A stretch of 32,545 nt of DNA from an uncultured Opitutaceae bacterium (lineage in GTDB: Bacteria; Verrucomicrobiota; Verrucomicrobiia; Opitutales; Opitutaceae). Position 1 is the first letter of the stretch; each line of letters starts with the position of its first letter. The notes below the pieces were generated by a model. It saw only the letters and a program-made list of their open reading frames with translations, made no database searches and was not told the origin of the DNA. Location: assembly GCA_903916755.1 (NCBI GenBank), contig CAIWXW010000205.1:1-32545 (forward strand). Direction: 5' to 3'. This document shows positions 23,179-32,545 of the stretch, piece by piece. A program made the position numbers and the translations under genes.

Positions 23179-24126
23179 ATGAGACACTTCCTCCAGGAGA
23201 CGGACGTCGCGCTGCCCGAGCTCGGGGGTCTCTTTGCGCGCGCCCGGGACTTCAAGCGGAACCGGGGCCAGCCGGGAGCCGCGCCCCTGGCGGGCCAGAC
23301 CTGGGCGATGATCTTCTCCAAGGCCAGCACCCGGACACGGGTGTCCTTCGAGGTCGCCATCCGCGAACTGGGCGGCAACGCGCTCTTCCTAAACCAGCAC
23401 GACATCCAGCTGGGCCGTGGCGAATCGATCGAGGACACCGCCCGGGTCATGTCCCGGTTCGTCCACGGCCTGATCGTCCGGACCTTCGACCACCGGGACG
23501 TGGAGCGGCTGGCCGCGGCCGGGACCGTCCCGGTCATCAACGGGCTGACCGACTTCCTGCATCCCTGCCAGATCTACTCCGACGCCCTGGCGTTGGCCGA
23601 GCGCTGGACGTCGGGCCCGGACCTTCCGGCCGCCCTGCGGGGCCGGAAGATCGCGTTTTTTGGCGATACGGCCTGCAACATGGCCAATTCCTGGATCCTG
23701 GGCGCCAACCACTTCGGCATGAAGATCGCCCTGGCCGGCCCGGCAGGCTTTGCGCGGGGGGCGGAAATCCAGGCCTTGCTGGCCCGATCGGGCCACGCGG
23801 GCGCCTACCAGTTCACCACGGACCCCTATGAGGCCGCGCGCGGGGCCGACGTGGTCTATACCGACGTCTGGGTCAGCATGGGCAAGGAGGCGGAGGGCGG
23901 CGCCCGGGCGCGGACCCTCGCCCCGTACGCCGTGACGGCCAAGCTGTTCGCGGCCGCCAAGCCGGACGCCCTCTTCATGCATTGCCTGCCGGCGCATCCC
24001 GGCGAGGAGGTGGCGCCGGAGGTGCTCGCCAACCCGCGCTCAATCATTTTTGACCAGGCGGAAAACCGGCTCCACATGCAAAAGGCCATCCTGGCCTTGC
24101 TCGCGGACGCCGCCCGCCGCCCATAA
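23179..24126 (+). CDS. argF: Ornithine carbamoyltransferase
   Basis: Forms citrulline from ornithine and carbamoyl phosphate in arginine biosynthesis. The 315-residue protein has the carbamoyl-phosphate loop STRTR (50-54) in FSKASTRTRVSFEVA, HPCQ in DFLHPCQIYSDAL, the DVWVSMG ornithine loop, FMHCLPAHPGEEV with the catalytic Cys, and FDQAENRLHMQKA with the late conserved Arg. The length is normal. The gene is divergent from the epimerase with 93 bp between starts, which should hold both promoters; argG follows after 6 bp, so the two form an operon. No ARG-box-like palindrome was recognised in the gap. Confidence 0.96.
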   Translation: MRHFLQETDVALPELGGLFARARDFKRNRGQPGAAPLAGQTWAMIFSKASTRTRVSFEVAIRELGGNALFLNQHDIQLGRGESIEDTARVMSRFVHGLIVRTFDHRDVERLAAAGTVPVINGLTDFLHPCQIYSDALALAERWTSGPDLPAALRGRKIAFFGDTACNMANSWILGANHFGMKIALAGPAGFARGAEIQALLARSGHAGAYQFTTDPYEAARGADVVYTDVWVSMGKEAEGGARARTLAPYAVTAKLFAAAKPDALFMHCLPAHPGEEVAPEVLANPRSIIFDQAENRLHMQKAILALLADAARRP

Positions 24127-24132
24127 CACCCT

Positions 24133-25359
<1,227 letters not shown>

Positions 25360-25363
25360 GGCC

Positions 25364-25825
25364 CTATTCGAAGCGCACGTTCGCCTGGATTTCCACGGTC
25401 GCATTGCGGGGCAGCCCCGCCACCGCGACCGCCGCCCGGGCGTGCTTGCCGGCCTCGCCGTAGAGCTTCACGAAGAGGTCGCTGGCGCCATTGATGACCT
25501 GCGGGCTCTCCGCGAAGCCGGCCACTCCGTTGACGAAGCCGGCGACAAAGAGGAACTCCTTCACCCGGTCGAGCCGCCCGAGTGCCGCCTTGATCGCGGC
25601 CAGCAGGTTCAGGGCGCAGACCTGGGCCGCGGCGTTGGCGGATTCCACCGTCTGGTCCTGGCCGACCTGGCCCGCGTGGCTGAGGACCCCGTCGCGGAGA
25701 TTCAGCACCCCGGACAAGATCAGGGTGTTGCCGTTGATTCGGAAGGGCACGTAGCTGCCGGCGGGCGCGCCGGGGGCGGGCAGGGCGAGGCCGAGGGCGT
25801 TGAGTTTGGCTTCGATGGGGTCCAT
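25364..25825 (-). CDS. RidA/YjgF-family protein, atypical enamine deaminase-like
   Basis: A 153-residue member of the RidA superfamily (trimers that hydrolyse reactive enamine/imine intermediates). It starts MDPIEAKLNALGLALP and has YVPFRINGNTLILSG, GQVGQDQTVESANAAAQVCALN, INGASDLFVKLYGEAGKHAR and VAGLPRNATVEIQANVRFE. The last block matches RidA's C-terminal 'LP....VEIEa.A'. The Arg usually found before the substrate (AR in HARAAV) is present. The length exceeds the usual 130, as in the YjgF-like subgroup with a long N-terminal arm. An alternative start is ATG 25840. It converges on argG; reactive imines from amino-acid metabolism are a plausible link but only by inference. Confidence 0.88.
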   Translation of the reverse strand: MDPIEAKLNALGLALPAPGAPAGSYVPFRINGNTLILSGVLNLRDGVLSHAGQVGQDQTVESANAAAQVCALNLLAAIKAALGRLDRVKEFLFVAGFVNGVAGFAESPQVINGASDLFVKLYGEAGKHARAAVAVAGLPRNATVEIQANVRFE

Positions 25826-25871
25826 GATGGGAAGTGACATGCGCGGAAAAGAAGGTTTCAACAACCTGATA

Positions 25872-26636
25872 ATGGATCCGGGCCTCCACGTGCGCCTCGC
25901 CGGCGTCGGCAAGCGTTTCGGTGCCGGGCCCGGCGTCATCGAGGAATTCAGCCTGGCGGCGGCGCCGGGGGAATTCGTCAGCCTGATCGGCCCCAGCGGC
26001 TGCGGGAAATCCACGCTGCTGCGCCTGATCGCGGGCCTGACCCCGCCGAGCGCCGGTGAAATTTCGGTGGGCGGGGCCGCCCCCCTGGCGGGCCGGGAGG
26101 GCGTTTTCCTCATCTTCCAGGATGCGAATCTCCTGCCGTGGCGGCGGGTCGCCGCGAACGTTGAGCTGCCGCTGATGCTGCGGGGCGACCCGGCGGGCGC
26201 CCGGCATGAGCGGGTCCGCGCCATGCTTGACCTGGTGGGCCTGCCGCACGCCGCCGGCCACTACCCCTGGCAGCTTTCGGGGGGCATGCGGATGAGGGTC
26301 TCGATCGCGCGCGCACTGAGCGTGGCGCCCCGGCTGCTCCTGCTCGACGAGCCGTTCGGCGCCCTCGACGAGATGACGCGCGACCGGCTGAACGAGGACC
26401 TCCTCGCCATTCGCGAGCGCGATCCCTTCACCGCCTTCTTCGTGACGCACTCGGTGATGGAGGCGGTCTTCCTTTCCAATCGGATCATTGTGCTGTCCGC
26501 CAATCCGGGGCGGATCGCCCGTGAAATCGCCGTGCCCTTTTCCTATCCGCGGCGCCCCGAGCTGCGGGAAACCCCGGAATTTCTGGCCCTGATCGCGGAG
26601 ACCTCGCACGCGCTGCGCTCCGTCCTGCCCCGATGA
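25872..26636 (+). CDS. ABC transporter ATP-binding protein, NitT/TauT type
   Basis: A 254-residue ATPase: Walker A GPSGCGKSTLLRLIAG, Q-loop FQDANLLPWRRV (the LLPW after the Q-loop is typical of nitrate/taurine/thiamine-precursor importers), signature LSGGMRMRVSIARAL, Walker B LLLLDEPFGALDE, and H-loop VTHSV. It partners with the permease that overlaps its stop (ATGA at 26633-26636). ATG 25872 is used; further in-frame ATGs exist at 25839 and above, but they run into the divergent RidA gene. Only 46 bp separate the two chosen starts. No binding-protein gene is present. Confidence 0.93.
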   Translation: MDPGLHVRLAGVGKRFGAGPGVIEEFSLAAAPGEFVSLIGPSGCGKSTLLRLIAGLTPPSAGEISVGGAAPLAGREGVFLIFQDANLLPWRRVAANVELPLMLRGDPAGARHERVRAMLDLVGLPHAAGHYPWQLSGGMRMRVSIARALSVAPRLLLLDEPFGALDEMTRDRLNEDLLAIRERDPFTAFFVTHSVMEAVFLSNRIIVLSANPGRIAREIAVPFSYPRRPELRETPEFLALIAETSHALRSVLPR

Positions 26637-27421
26637 AGCGCGCCACCCGCTGGCTTTTTCCCCTCGGCACCGGGATCCTGCTGCTGGCCGTCTGGTACGG
26701 GGCGAAGCGGCTCTGGCAGATTCCCTCCTTTGTCCTGCCGACGCCCGGCGAGATCCTCGCGGCGGCCTGGCAGGAGCGCCGGACCCTGGTGGCCTCGGTC
26801 CTGATCACCGGCCGGGGGGCGCTGCTGGGCTTCGTCGCCGCGGTCGGCGTGGGATTTCTCCTCTCGCTGGTGATGGCCTTTTCGCTCCGGCTGAAGCAGT
26901 CTTTCTACCCCTACATCCTGATGCTGCAGATGACGCCGGTCGTCATCCTGGCCCCGATCTTTGTGCTGTGGCTGGGGCAGGGCCTGCCGGCGATCGTGGC
27001 GGTCACCTTCATGATCTGCTTTTTTCCGGTCGTGGCCAACACGACCATGGGCTTCCTCTCGGCGGACCGGGGCTGGGCGGAGCTCTTTGTCGTCTGCCGC
27101 GCGACGCGCTGGCAGGAGATCCGCTACCTCCGGATTCCCGCGGCCATGCCGTATTTCCTGACCGGGATGAAGATTGCGGGCACCCTCGCGCCGATCGGGG
27201 CCATCACGGGCGACTTCCTGGCCGGCACCCAGGAAAACGGGGTCGGCGGCATCGGCTTCATGACGATCGCCTACTTCTCGCAGCTCAAGATTCCGGCCCT
27301 CTTCGCCACGGGCGTGACCGCCTGCCTGTTGGGCTTCCTCTTCGTGGGCGGCGTCAGCCTGCTGCACTGGGTCCTGCTGCGCCGCTGGCACGACTCCTTC
27401 ATCGGATCGCGGCGAAATTGA
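26633..27421 (+). CDS. ABC transporter permease, NitT/TauT type
   Basis: A 262-residue inner-membrane permease with six TM helices. Its BPD_transp_1 domain has the EAA loop [31 protein letters not shown], which docks the ATPase. The N-terminal [12 protein letters not shown] motif before the second helix is typical of SsuC/TauC/ThiX-like permeases. It is translated with the ATPase through an ATGA overlap. Candidate substrates for this class include nitrate, sulfonates and thiamine precursors; nothing here decides among them because the solute-binding gene is missing. A small GGCGCC inverted repeat (27429-27434, 27442-27447) follows, without a T-tract. Confidence 0.92.
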   Translation: MKRATRWLFPLGTGILLLAVWYGAKRLWQIPSFVLPTPGEILAAAWQERRTLVASVLITGRGALLGFVAAVGVGFLLSLVMAFSLRLKQSFYPYILMLQMTPVVILAPIFVLWLGQGLPAIVAVTFMICFFPVVANTTMGFLSADRGWAELFVVCRATRWQEIRYLRIPAAMPYFLTGMKIAGTLAPIGAITGDFLAGTQENGVGGIGFMTIAYFSQLKIPALFATGVTACLLGFLFVGGVSLLHWVLLRRWHDSFIGSRRN

Positions 27422-27506
27422 GGGGCCCGGCGCCCGATTTCGGCGCCAAAACCGTCTCCGCAAAGGGCTTGCCGAATCCCGTGCACCTGACTTGCCTAGT
27501 CGGTTC

Positions 27507-28523
27507 ATGAAAAAGGCTCTCATCACCGGTATCACCGGCCAGGATGGCTCATACCTTGCCGAGCTCCTGATCGAAAAAGGCTATGAGGTGCACGGCGTGA
27601 TCCGCCGCGCCTCGACGTTCAATACCGGCCGGATCGACCATCTCTACCGCGACCCCCATGTGAACGGCGTCAAGATGCGCCTGCATTACGGCGATCTCGC
27701 GGACTCCGTCCAGATGGTGAAGTTGCTGTACGAGCTCCAGCCCGACGAGATCTACAACCTGGGCGCCCAGTCGCATGTGCGCGTCTCCTTCGACATCCCC
27801 GAGTACACCGGCGATGTCGACGGCCTCGGCGCCCAGCGCATCCTCGAGGCGATCCGCGAGACCGGGCTGGCCAAGAAGGTCCGCTATTACCAGGCCTCCT
27901 CCTCCGAGATGTTCGGGAAGGTCCAGGAGATACCCCAGGTCGAGACGACGCCGTTCTGGCCGCGCTCGCCCTACGGGTGCGCGAAGGTGTACGCCTACTG
28001 GCTGACGGTGAATTATCGCGAGAGCTACAACCTCCACGCCAGCAACGGCATTCTCTTCAACCACGAGTCGCCGCGCCGCGGTGAAACCTTCGTGACCCGC
28101 AAGATCACGCGCGCGGCCACCCGCATCAAGCTGGGACTGCAGGACCTGCTCTATCTCGGCAACATCGACGCCCAGCGCGACTGGGGCTACGCCAAGGAAT
28201 ACGTCGAGATGATGTGGCTGATGCTGCAGCAGGACAATCCCGACGACTACGTCGTCGCGACCAACGAGACCCACAGCGTCCGCGATTTCTGCCAGGAAAC
28301 GTTCGGCCACCTCGGGCTCGACTGGGAAAAATACGTGCGCTACGACGCGCGCTATGAGCGCCCGGCGGAGGTTGAGCTGCTGATCGGGAACCCGGCGAAG
28401 GCCCGCAAGCAGCTGGGCTGGGAGCCCAAGGTCCGCTTCAAGGAACTGGTGAAGATCATGGTCGATCACGACCTCGAGCTGGCGAAGCGCGAGGCACAGA
28501 TCGCGCAACTGCCCCAGGCGTGA
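27507..28523 (+). CDS. gmd: GDP-mannose 4,6-dehydratase
   Basis: Converts GDP-mannose to GDP-4-keto-6-deoxymannose, the first step to GDP-L-fucose. The 338-residue extended short-chain dehydrogenase has [16 protein letters not shown] (Rossmann Gly motif), [22 protein letters not shown], the catalytic ASSSEMFG, and YGCAKVYAY with the YxxxK pair. [20 protein letters not shown] and [17 protein letters not shown] follow, all characteristic of Gmd. ATG 27507 is the family start; an in-frame TTG at 27492 is possible but adds nothing. The stop overlaps fcl (GTGA). The product feeds capsule, O-antigen or exopolysaccharide synthesis. Confidence 0.97.
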   Translation: MKKALITGITGQDGSYLAELLIEKGYEVHGVIRRASTFNTGRIDHLYRDPHVNGVKMRLHYGDLADSVQMVKLLYELQPDEIYNLGAQSHVRVSFDIPEYTGDVDGLGAQRILEAIRETGLAKKVRYYQASSSEMFGKVQEIPQVETTPFWPRSPYGCAKVYAYWLTVNYRESYNLHASNGILFNHESPRRGETFVTRKITRAATRIKLGLQDLLYLGNIDAQRDWGYAKEYVEMMWLMLQQDNPDDYVVATNETHSVRDFCQETFGHLGLDWEKYVRYDARYERPAEVELLIGNPAKARKQLGWEPKVRFKELVKIMVDHDLELAKREAQIAQLPQA

Positions 28524-29455
28524 AGCTCTACATCGCAGGCCACCAGGGCATGGTCGGGGGCGCGTTGGTGCGACGCTTCCGGCAGGAGCCGGGCGTGGAC
28601 CTGCTCCTCCGGACCCGGAAGGAAGTGGACCTCGGCGACCAGCCGGCGGTGGACCGGCTGATCGCGGCGGAGAAGCCCGACGCGGTCATCGTGGCCGCGG
28701 CCAAGGTGGGTGGGATCCAGGCCAACGCCACCTATCCGGCCGAATTCCTTTTCGACAACCTGGCGATCGCGGCGAACACGATCCATTCCGCGCACCGGCA
28801 CGGCGTGAAACGGCTGCTCTTCCTCGGCAGCTCCTGCATCTATCCCAAGCTGGCGCCGCAGCCCATGCCGGAGAATTGCCTGCTGACGGGCCCCCTCGAG
28901 CCCACGAACGAGGCCTACGCCATCGCGAAGATCGCCGGCCTCAAGCTCTGCCAGGCCTATCGCCAGCAGTATGGCGTGATGTTCCACTCGGCCATGCCGA
29001 CGAACCTCTACGGCCCGGGTGACAACTACCACCTGCAGAACTCGCACGTGCTGCCGGCCCTGATCCGGAAGTTCCACGAGGCCAAGGCCGCGGGCCGCCC
29101 GGACGTCACGGCCTGGGGCACCGGCTCGCCCAAGCGGGAATTCCTGCACGTGGACGACCTCGCGGACGCCTGCGCGTTCCTGCTGCAGCTGCCGGAGCCG
29201 CCGGACTGGCTCAATGTTGGCACCGGCACGGACGTCAGCATCCGGGACCTGACCGGCATGGTGGCGGCCGCGACGGGCTTTCAGGGCCGAATCGTCTGGG
29301 ACGCGTCCAAGCCGGACGGCACGCCCCGCAAGCTGCTTGACGTGGCCAAACTGGCGGCCCTCGGCTGGCGCGCGAAGATCTCCCTGGCGGATGGCCTGGC
29401 CGCGACCTACGCCAGCTTCTTGAGCGAGAAAGCCGCCGGCACTCTGCGGACATGA
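28520..29455 (+). CDS. fcl: GDP-L-fucose synthase
   Basis: Epimerises and reduces GDP-4-keto-6-deoxymannose to GDP-L-fucose with NADPH, completing the pathway begun by gmd. The 311-residue protein has [15 protein letters not shown] (NADPH loop), [25 protein letters not shown], and [10 protein letters not shown] with the YxxxK pair. [20 protein letters not shown] and [12 protein letters not shown] follow, matching WcaG/Fcl throughout. The start is GTG 28520 overlapping the gmd stop (GTGA), and the 3' end overlaps tatC by ATGA, so translation of the three genes is probably coupled. Confidence 0.96.
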   Translation: MKLYIAGHQGMVGGALVRRFRQEPGVDLLLRTRKEVDLGDQPAVDRLIAAEKPDAVIVAAAKVGGIQANATYPAEFLFDNLAIAANTIHSAHRHGVKRLLFLGSSCIYPKLAPQPMPENCLLTGPLEPTNEAYAIAKIAGLKLCQAYRQQYGVMFHSAMPTNLYGPGDNYHLQNSHVLPALIRKFHEAKAAGRPDVTAWGTGSPKREFLHVDDLADACAFLLQLPEPPDWLNVGTGTDVSIRDLTGMVAAATGFQGRIVWDASKPDGTPRKLLDVAKLAALGWRAKISLADGLAATYASFLSEKAAGTLRT

Positions 29456-30438
29456 GCGGTTCCGAGCCCGAGTTCGCGTCCGTGGAGGACGACAGCGGGG
29501 CCAAGAAGTCGTTCTGGGAGCACCTGAAGGATCTTCGCGGGGCGCTGGTCAAGTCGGCGATCGCCCTGGGAGTCGCACTCGTCCTGTGCCTGCTTCTCGA
29601 CCAGCAGCTGGTCGCGATCCTGGAGTATCCGCTGCATCGGATGAACATCTTCCAGAAGGCGAAGCCGACGGTCACGCTGGAGCTGGGCGCCGCCAAGCTG
29701 GGGCCGTATGTCGTCACGCGGGAGGATTTTCCGGCCCTGCCTCCGGGCGACGCGCCGAATGCCGTCTTCAAGCTCGGCATCACCCAGGTCGGCAACGAGC
29801 AGGTGCTGACGCTGAAGCTCGACCCCACGGCCTCGGCGGCCACGCCCGAGGAGGTGCGGCTGCACAACCTGAGCCCCGGGGAGGCCTTCTTCGTCGCCTT
29901 CCATGTCGCGCTTTACGGCGCCGTCGCCGTCTCATCGCCGTTTTGGATCTATTTCCTCGGCGGCTTCATCCTGCCCGCGCTCAATTTCAAGGAGCGCCGC
30001 GTGATCTTCTCCTGGCTGGGGTGGGGGCTGTTCCTCTTCCTGGCCGGCGTCCTCAGCACGTACTTCCTGATGCTGCCGGTGGCGCTCAAGGCCTCGGTCA
30101 AGTACTCGAACCTGCTCGGCTTCAGCGCGGCCGACTGGCAGGCGAACGAGTACATCTCCTTTGTCTGCAAGTTCATCCTCGGGATGGGCGTCGGGTTTCA
30201 GTTTCCGCTGGTCGTGCTATTCCTGGTGAAGCTCGGCCTGGTGACCTACAAGCAGCTGGCGCACTACCGGCGGCACATGGTGGTGCTTTCGCTGATCCTT
30301 GGCGCCATCCTGACCACGCCCGAGCCGATCACCCAGATCGCCATGGCGGTGCCCCTTTACCTGCTCTACGAGATCTGCATCTGGATCGCCTGGTACTGGG
30401 ATCGGAAGAAGCGGAAGCTTGAGCAGCAGGTCGGGTGA
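29452..30438 (+). CDS. tatC: Sec-independent protein translocase TatC with enlarged first periplasmic loop
   Basis: TatC is the signal-recognition core of the Tat export system. The 328-residue protein has FWEHLKDLR (FxEHLxELR motif) before TM1, SPGEAFF at E144 (the conserved SPxE of the first loop end), then five more TM helices and [20 protein letters not shown] near the end. Typical TatC is about 250 residues. The extra length is an insertion of about 75 residues (about 65-139) in the first periplasmic loop, where signal peptides and TatB act. It overlaps fcl by ATGA. The partner tatA lies at 21707-22120 on the other strand. The C-terminal tail is basic ([10 protein letters not shown]). 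Confidence 0.94.
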   Translation: MSGSEPEFASVEDDSGAKKSFWEHLKDLRGALVKSAIALGVALVLCLLLDQQLVAILEYPLHRMNIFQKAKPTVTLELGAAKLGPYVVTREDFPALPPGDAPNAVFKLGITQVGNEQVLTLKLDPTASAATPEEVRLHNLSPGEAFFVAFHVALYGAVAVSSPFWIYFLGGFILPALNFKERRVIFSWLGWGLFLFLAGVLSTYFLMLPVALKASVKYSNLLGFSAADWQANEYISFVCKFILGMGVGFQFPLVVLFLVKLGLVTYKQLAHYRRHMVVLSLILGAILTTPEPITQIAMAVPLYLLYEICIWIAWYWDRKKRKLEQQVG

Positions 30439-30535
30439 GTCCGGGCACCCGGCGCCCAGCGGGCGATGCCTTCCGGCTGGTCCCGCGACTCGCGCTAGAC
30501 TTGGCCCCGATTTGGGTCATGCTGGCCTTTCCAAC

Positions 30536-31673
30536 ATGATCGCCACCGAGACCCTCAACCACATCGAGAACATCAAGAAGCGCGCCGGGCATCTATGGAG
30601 GTTTCTTTGACGTCGATACCAAGCAGCAGGAAATAGCCGCCTACGAGGCGCAGATGGCGGCGCCGGGGTTCTGGGACGCCAGCGAGAAGGCCCAGAAGCA
30701 CATCGGGAAACTGAACGGCCTGAAGCGGATCGTGGGCCCGATCGCGGCCTTCCAGAAGAAGATCGACGACATCGACGTCATGATCGAATTGGTCGAGACG
30801 GCCACGGTGGCGGAGCAGGAGATGTACGCCACCGAGCTGGACCAGACGGTGAAGGGCCTCCTGGAGGACCTGGAAAAGATCGAGATCAGCTCCTTCCTTT
30901 CCGGGCAGTTCGACCGCAACGACGCCATCCTTTCCATTCAGGCGGGCGCCGGCGGCACCGAATCCTGCGATTGGGCGGACATCCTCTTCCGGATGTACAG
31001 CCGCTGGGCGGAGCGCCGCGGGTTCACCGTCGAGGTGCAGGACGTGCTGGTCGGCGATCAGGCCGGCATCACCAAGGCCACGCTGATCCTGCGGGGCGAG
31101 AACGCCTACGGCTACGCCAAGGCCGAGCGCGGCGTGCACCGGCTGGTGCGCATCAGCCCGTTCGATGCCAACAAGCGGCGCCACACCTCGTTCTGCGCCG
31201 TCGACGTCATCGCCCAGATCGACGAGGACATCCCAATCGAGATTCCCGACAGCGAGATCCGCGTCGATGTCTACCGGTCCTCCGGCAAGGGCGGGCAGGG
31301 CGTCAACACCACCGACTCCGCCGTCCGCATCACCCACATCCCGACGGGCATCGTGGTCGTCTGCCAAAATGAGCGCTCGCAGATCAAGAATCGGGCGAGC
31401 GCGATGAACGTCCTCAAGTCCCGCCTTTACGAGCGGAAGCTGGACGAGCAGCGCAGCGAGATGGAGCGCTTCTATGGCGAAAAGGGCGACATCGGGTGGG
31501 GCAGCCAGATCCGCAGTTACGTGCTCCAGCCCTATCAGATGGTCAAAGACTTGCGCACCGGAGTCGAAACCTCCCAATCGGGCGCGGTGCTCGATGGCGA
31601 CATCGACCGCTTCCTCGAAGCGGCGCTGGCCTCGCGGATCAAGGGGCAGGCGGAAAACCTGGAGGATGCATGA
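30536..31673 (+). CDS. prfB: Peptide chain release factor 2, made by programmed +1 frameshift
   Basis: RF2 reads UAA and UGA and releases the peptide. The first 24 codons (30536-30607) end in CTT followed by in-frame TGA (30608-30610); skipping T30608 continues as GAC-GTC into the main frame to the stop at 31671-31673. The joined protein has 378 residues. It has SPF (207-209), the RF2 stop-recognition tripeptide, and GGQ (252-254) within [17 protein letters not shown], both within two residues of E. coli numbering. GGAGG sits three bases before the CTT, as in classic prfB. Low RF2 favours shifting, so the enzyme autoregulates. The leader before ATG 30536 has no Shine-Dalgarno. It overlaps the cupredoxin gene by ATGA. 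Confidence 0.96.
30597..30611 (+). promoter_or_regulatory. prfB programmed +1 frameshift site
   Basis: GGAGG (30597-30601), spacer TTT, then CTT-TGA-C. The internal Shine-Dalgarno at three-base spacing, slippery CTT and the UGA-C context match the E. coli arrangement. The frame after the shift encodes the rest of RF2. Confidence 0.94.
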
Positions 31674-32194
31674 GACACGGCACGTTGATCGCGCTGGCGG
31701 CGCTGCTGAGCTGCGGACTGAGCGGCGCGGCCTGCGCCCACGAGGACGATATGGGCGACATGGACCATGCGGAGCATGGCGGCGACGCCCATCATAACGG
31801 CCACGCCACGGCTTTCGGCCACCCCGGCAAGGCGGCCGAGGTCAGCCGCACCATCGCCGTCACCATGAACGACATCAGCTTTACCCCCGACCGGGTGACG
31901 GTGAAGGTCGGCGAGACCATCCGCTTCGCTGTCACCAACGCCAGCGGCATCGAGCACGATTTCACCCTCGGTGACAGCGCCACCCAGGCGCGGCATCGCG
32001 AGGAAATGGCCAAGGCCGCCGAGTCGGGTAAAGCCCACCATCACCATCATGGCGGCAACGCCGTGCTGCTCGCGCCCGGCGGCAAGGGCGAGGTGATCTG
32101 GACTTTCACCAAGCCGGGGAGCCTCGAGTTCGATTGCAACATCCCCGGCCACTTCGAAGCCGGCATGAAGGGAACGCTGACGGTGACGCCATAA
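31670..32194 (+). CDS. Periplasmic cupredoxin with His/Asp-rich N-terminal region
   Basis: A 174-residue copper protein. A signal peptide (about 1-23, cleavage near ACA-HED) is followed by a His/Asp/Met-rich segment (24-51, [15 protein letters not shown]) likely to bind metal loosely. A plastocyanin-type domain then has type-1 copper ligands H96 (GIEHDF), C156, H161 and M166 in [16 protein letters not shown] second His run (HHHHH, 123-127) sits in the loop between strands. Proteins of this kind occur with copper-resistance genes, mostly in Proteobacteria. Start ATG 31670 overlaps the prfB stop (ATGA), and GGAG in the prfB tail gives a good Shine-Dalgarno. Copper resistance or electron transfer is inferred. 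Confidence 0.9.
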   Translation: MRHGTLIALAALLSCGLSGAACAHEDDMGDMDHAEHGGDAHHNGHATAFGHPGKAAEVSRTIAVTMNDISFTPDRVTVKVGETIRFAVTNASGIEHDFTLGDSATQARHREEMAKAAESGKAHHHHHGGNAVLLAPGGKGEVIWTFTKPGSLEFDCNIPGHFEAGMKGTLTVTP

Positions 32195-32275
32195 CGCCTT
32201 CCCATGCGCCACCTTGCCGCAGGCAAAGCCGCGCGCCGAACGGCAGAGTAGAGTTACGGCATAAGGGAGATATCG

Positions 32276-32545
32276 ATGGCGGTTCCTGACATCGCGCCTC
32301 TGGGGGACACCGGAGGACGGCAACCCAAAACGGCTAGAGCATCTCTGCCACGAAAAGGGCCTGAAGATGACCGAGCAGCGGCGGGTAATCTCGCGCGTGC
32401 TCTCGGAGGCTTCCGACCATCCCGACGTCGAGCAGGTCTACCGGCGCGCCGTCGAGATCGATCCGCACATCAGCATCGCCACCGTCTACCGGACCATGCG
32501 CCTCTTTGAAGAGGCCAACGTCATCGACAAGCTGGATTTCGGCGA
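32276..32545 (+). CDS. fur: Fur-family metal regulator, 5' part, apparent frameshift, cut by window edge
   Basis: Fur represses iron-uptake genes with Fe2+ as co-repressor. The frame through ATG 32367 reads LEHLCHEKGLKMTEQRR, then DHPDVEQVYRRAVEID and ISIATVYRTMRLFEEA, the winged-helix domain of Fur, and runs off the edge. That frame has an upstream stop (about 32262) and no ATG, GTG or TTG before the conserved part. A good start, AAGGGAGAT then ATG 32276, lies in another frame; losing one base at A4 (32327-32330) or G5 (32302-32306) joins the two. It is therefore a read error or a broken gene. The sequence resembles alphaproteobacterial Fur. No confident Fur box is seen in the 81 bp upstream. 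Confidence 0.8.

Noticed and set aside
27421-27450. GGCGCC inverted repeat after the ABC permease as a terminator
   Set aside because: The stem is only 6 bp and is followed by AAAACC on the plus strand and no T-tract on the other; it is too weak to call.
32276-32509. A 77-codon open frame starting at the good ribosome site before fur
   Set aside because: Only its first 10-18 codons are plausible; after that it is the wrong frame of the conserved Fur domain.

Overview
The window reads as one densely packed, high-GC Gram-negative chromosome segment. It has an outer-membrane beta-barrel protein, a lipobox lipoprotein, Tat components, de novo GDP-fucose synthesis and arginine biosynthesis. Protein flavour (DUF481-type barrel, OGG-like glycosylase, long-tailed NMP kinase, GH28 and putative DUF3857 remnants, UbiB plus phasin pair) suggests a Verrucomicrobium of the Opitutales/Opitutaceae type. 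This is inference; no marker rRNA is present. The last ~0.9 kb (a cupredoxin and a Fur) looks more proteobacterial and may be acquired or a contig artefact.

Layout. 1-2.4 kb: end of an unknown gene, nadD (apparent CTG start), rsfS with a histone-like basic tail, and a convergent DUF481 barrel. 2.4-7.1 kb: a mini-pseudopilin ORF, then a minus-strand set: GT2 glycosyltransferase, OGG-type DNA glycosylase, a secreted unknown, an OppA-like lipoprotein and a TesA-like GDSL esterase. 7.2-10.5 kb: a YbbP-like ABC permease and a polyphosphate-glucokinase-like ROK kinase. 10.55-11.3 kb: two broken gene fragments fused together. 11.3-16 kb: an adenylate-kinase-like protein divergent from an NtrC/AlgB-type regulator and its KinB-like sensor kinase, the latter broken by a G10 tract. 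16-17.7 kb: a DUF883/YqjE/YqjK trio facing a DoxX gene, resembling E. coli yqjDEKF. 17.7-23.1 kb (minus): UbiB and phasin, DUF4199, a nucleotide pyrophosphatase, TatA and an aldose-1-epimerase-like protein. 23.2-27.4 kb: argF-argG, RidA (convergent), and an ABC ATPase/permease pair lacking a binding protein. 27.5-31.7 kb: gmd-fcl-tatC, then prfB with the programmed +1 frameshift. 31.7 kb to end: copper-site cupredoxin and a 5' fur fragment.

Functional links. nadD/rsfS and the overlapping pairs tatA/NPP, UbiB/phasin, ABC ATPase/permease, gmd/fcl/tatC and prfB/cupredoxin look translationally coupled. TatA and TatC lie about 7 kb apart on opposite strands. The regulator and kinase form a likely sigma54-dependent two-component system.

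The signals most worth checking are: the G10 tract in the sensor kinase; the RF2 frameshift; an orphan terminator hairpin ahead of the response regulator; the fused pseudogene; the RsfS tail; and the different character of the right end. Several breaks fall at homopolymers, so read-level confirmation matters before any biological interpretation. No tRNA, rRNA, CRISPR array or insertion sequence was seen.
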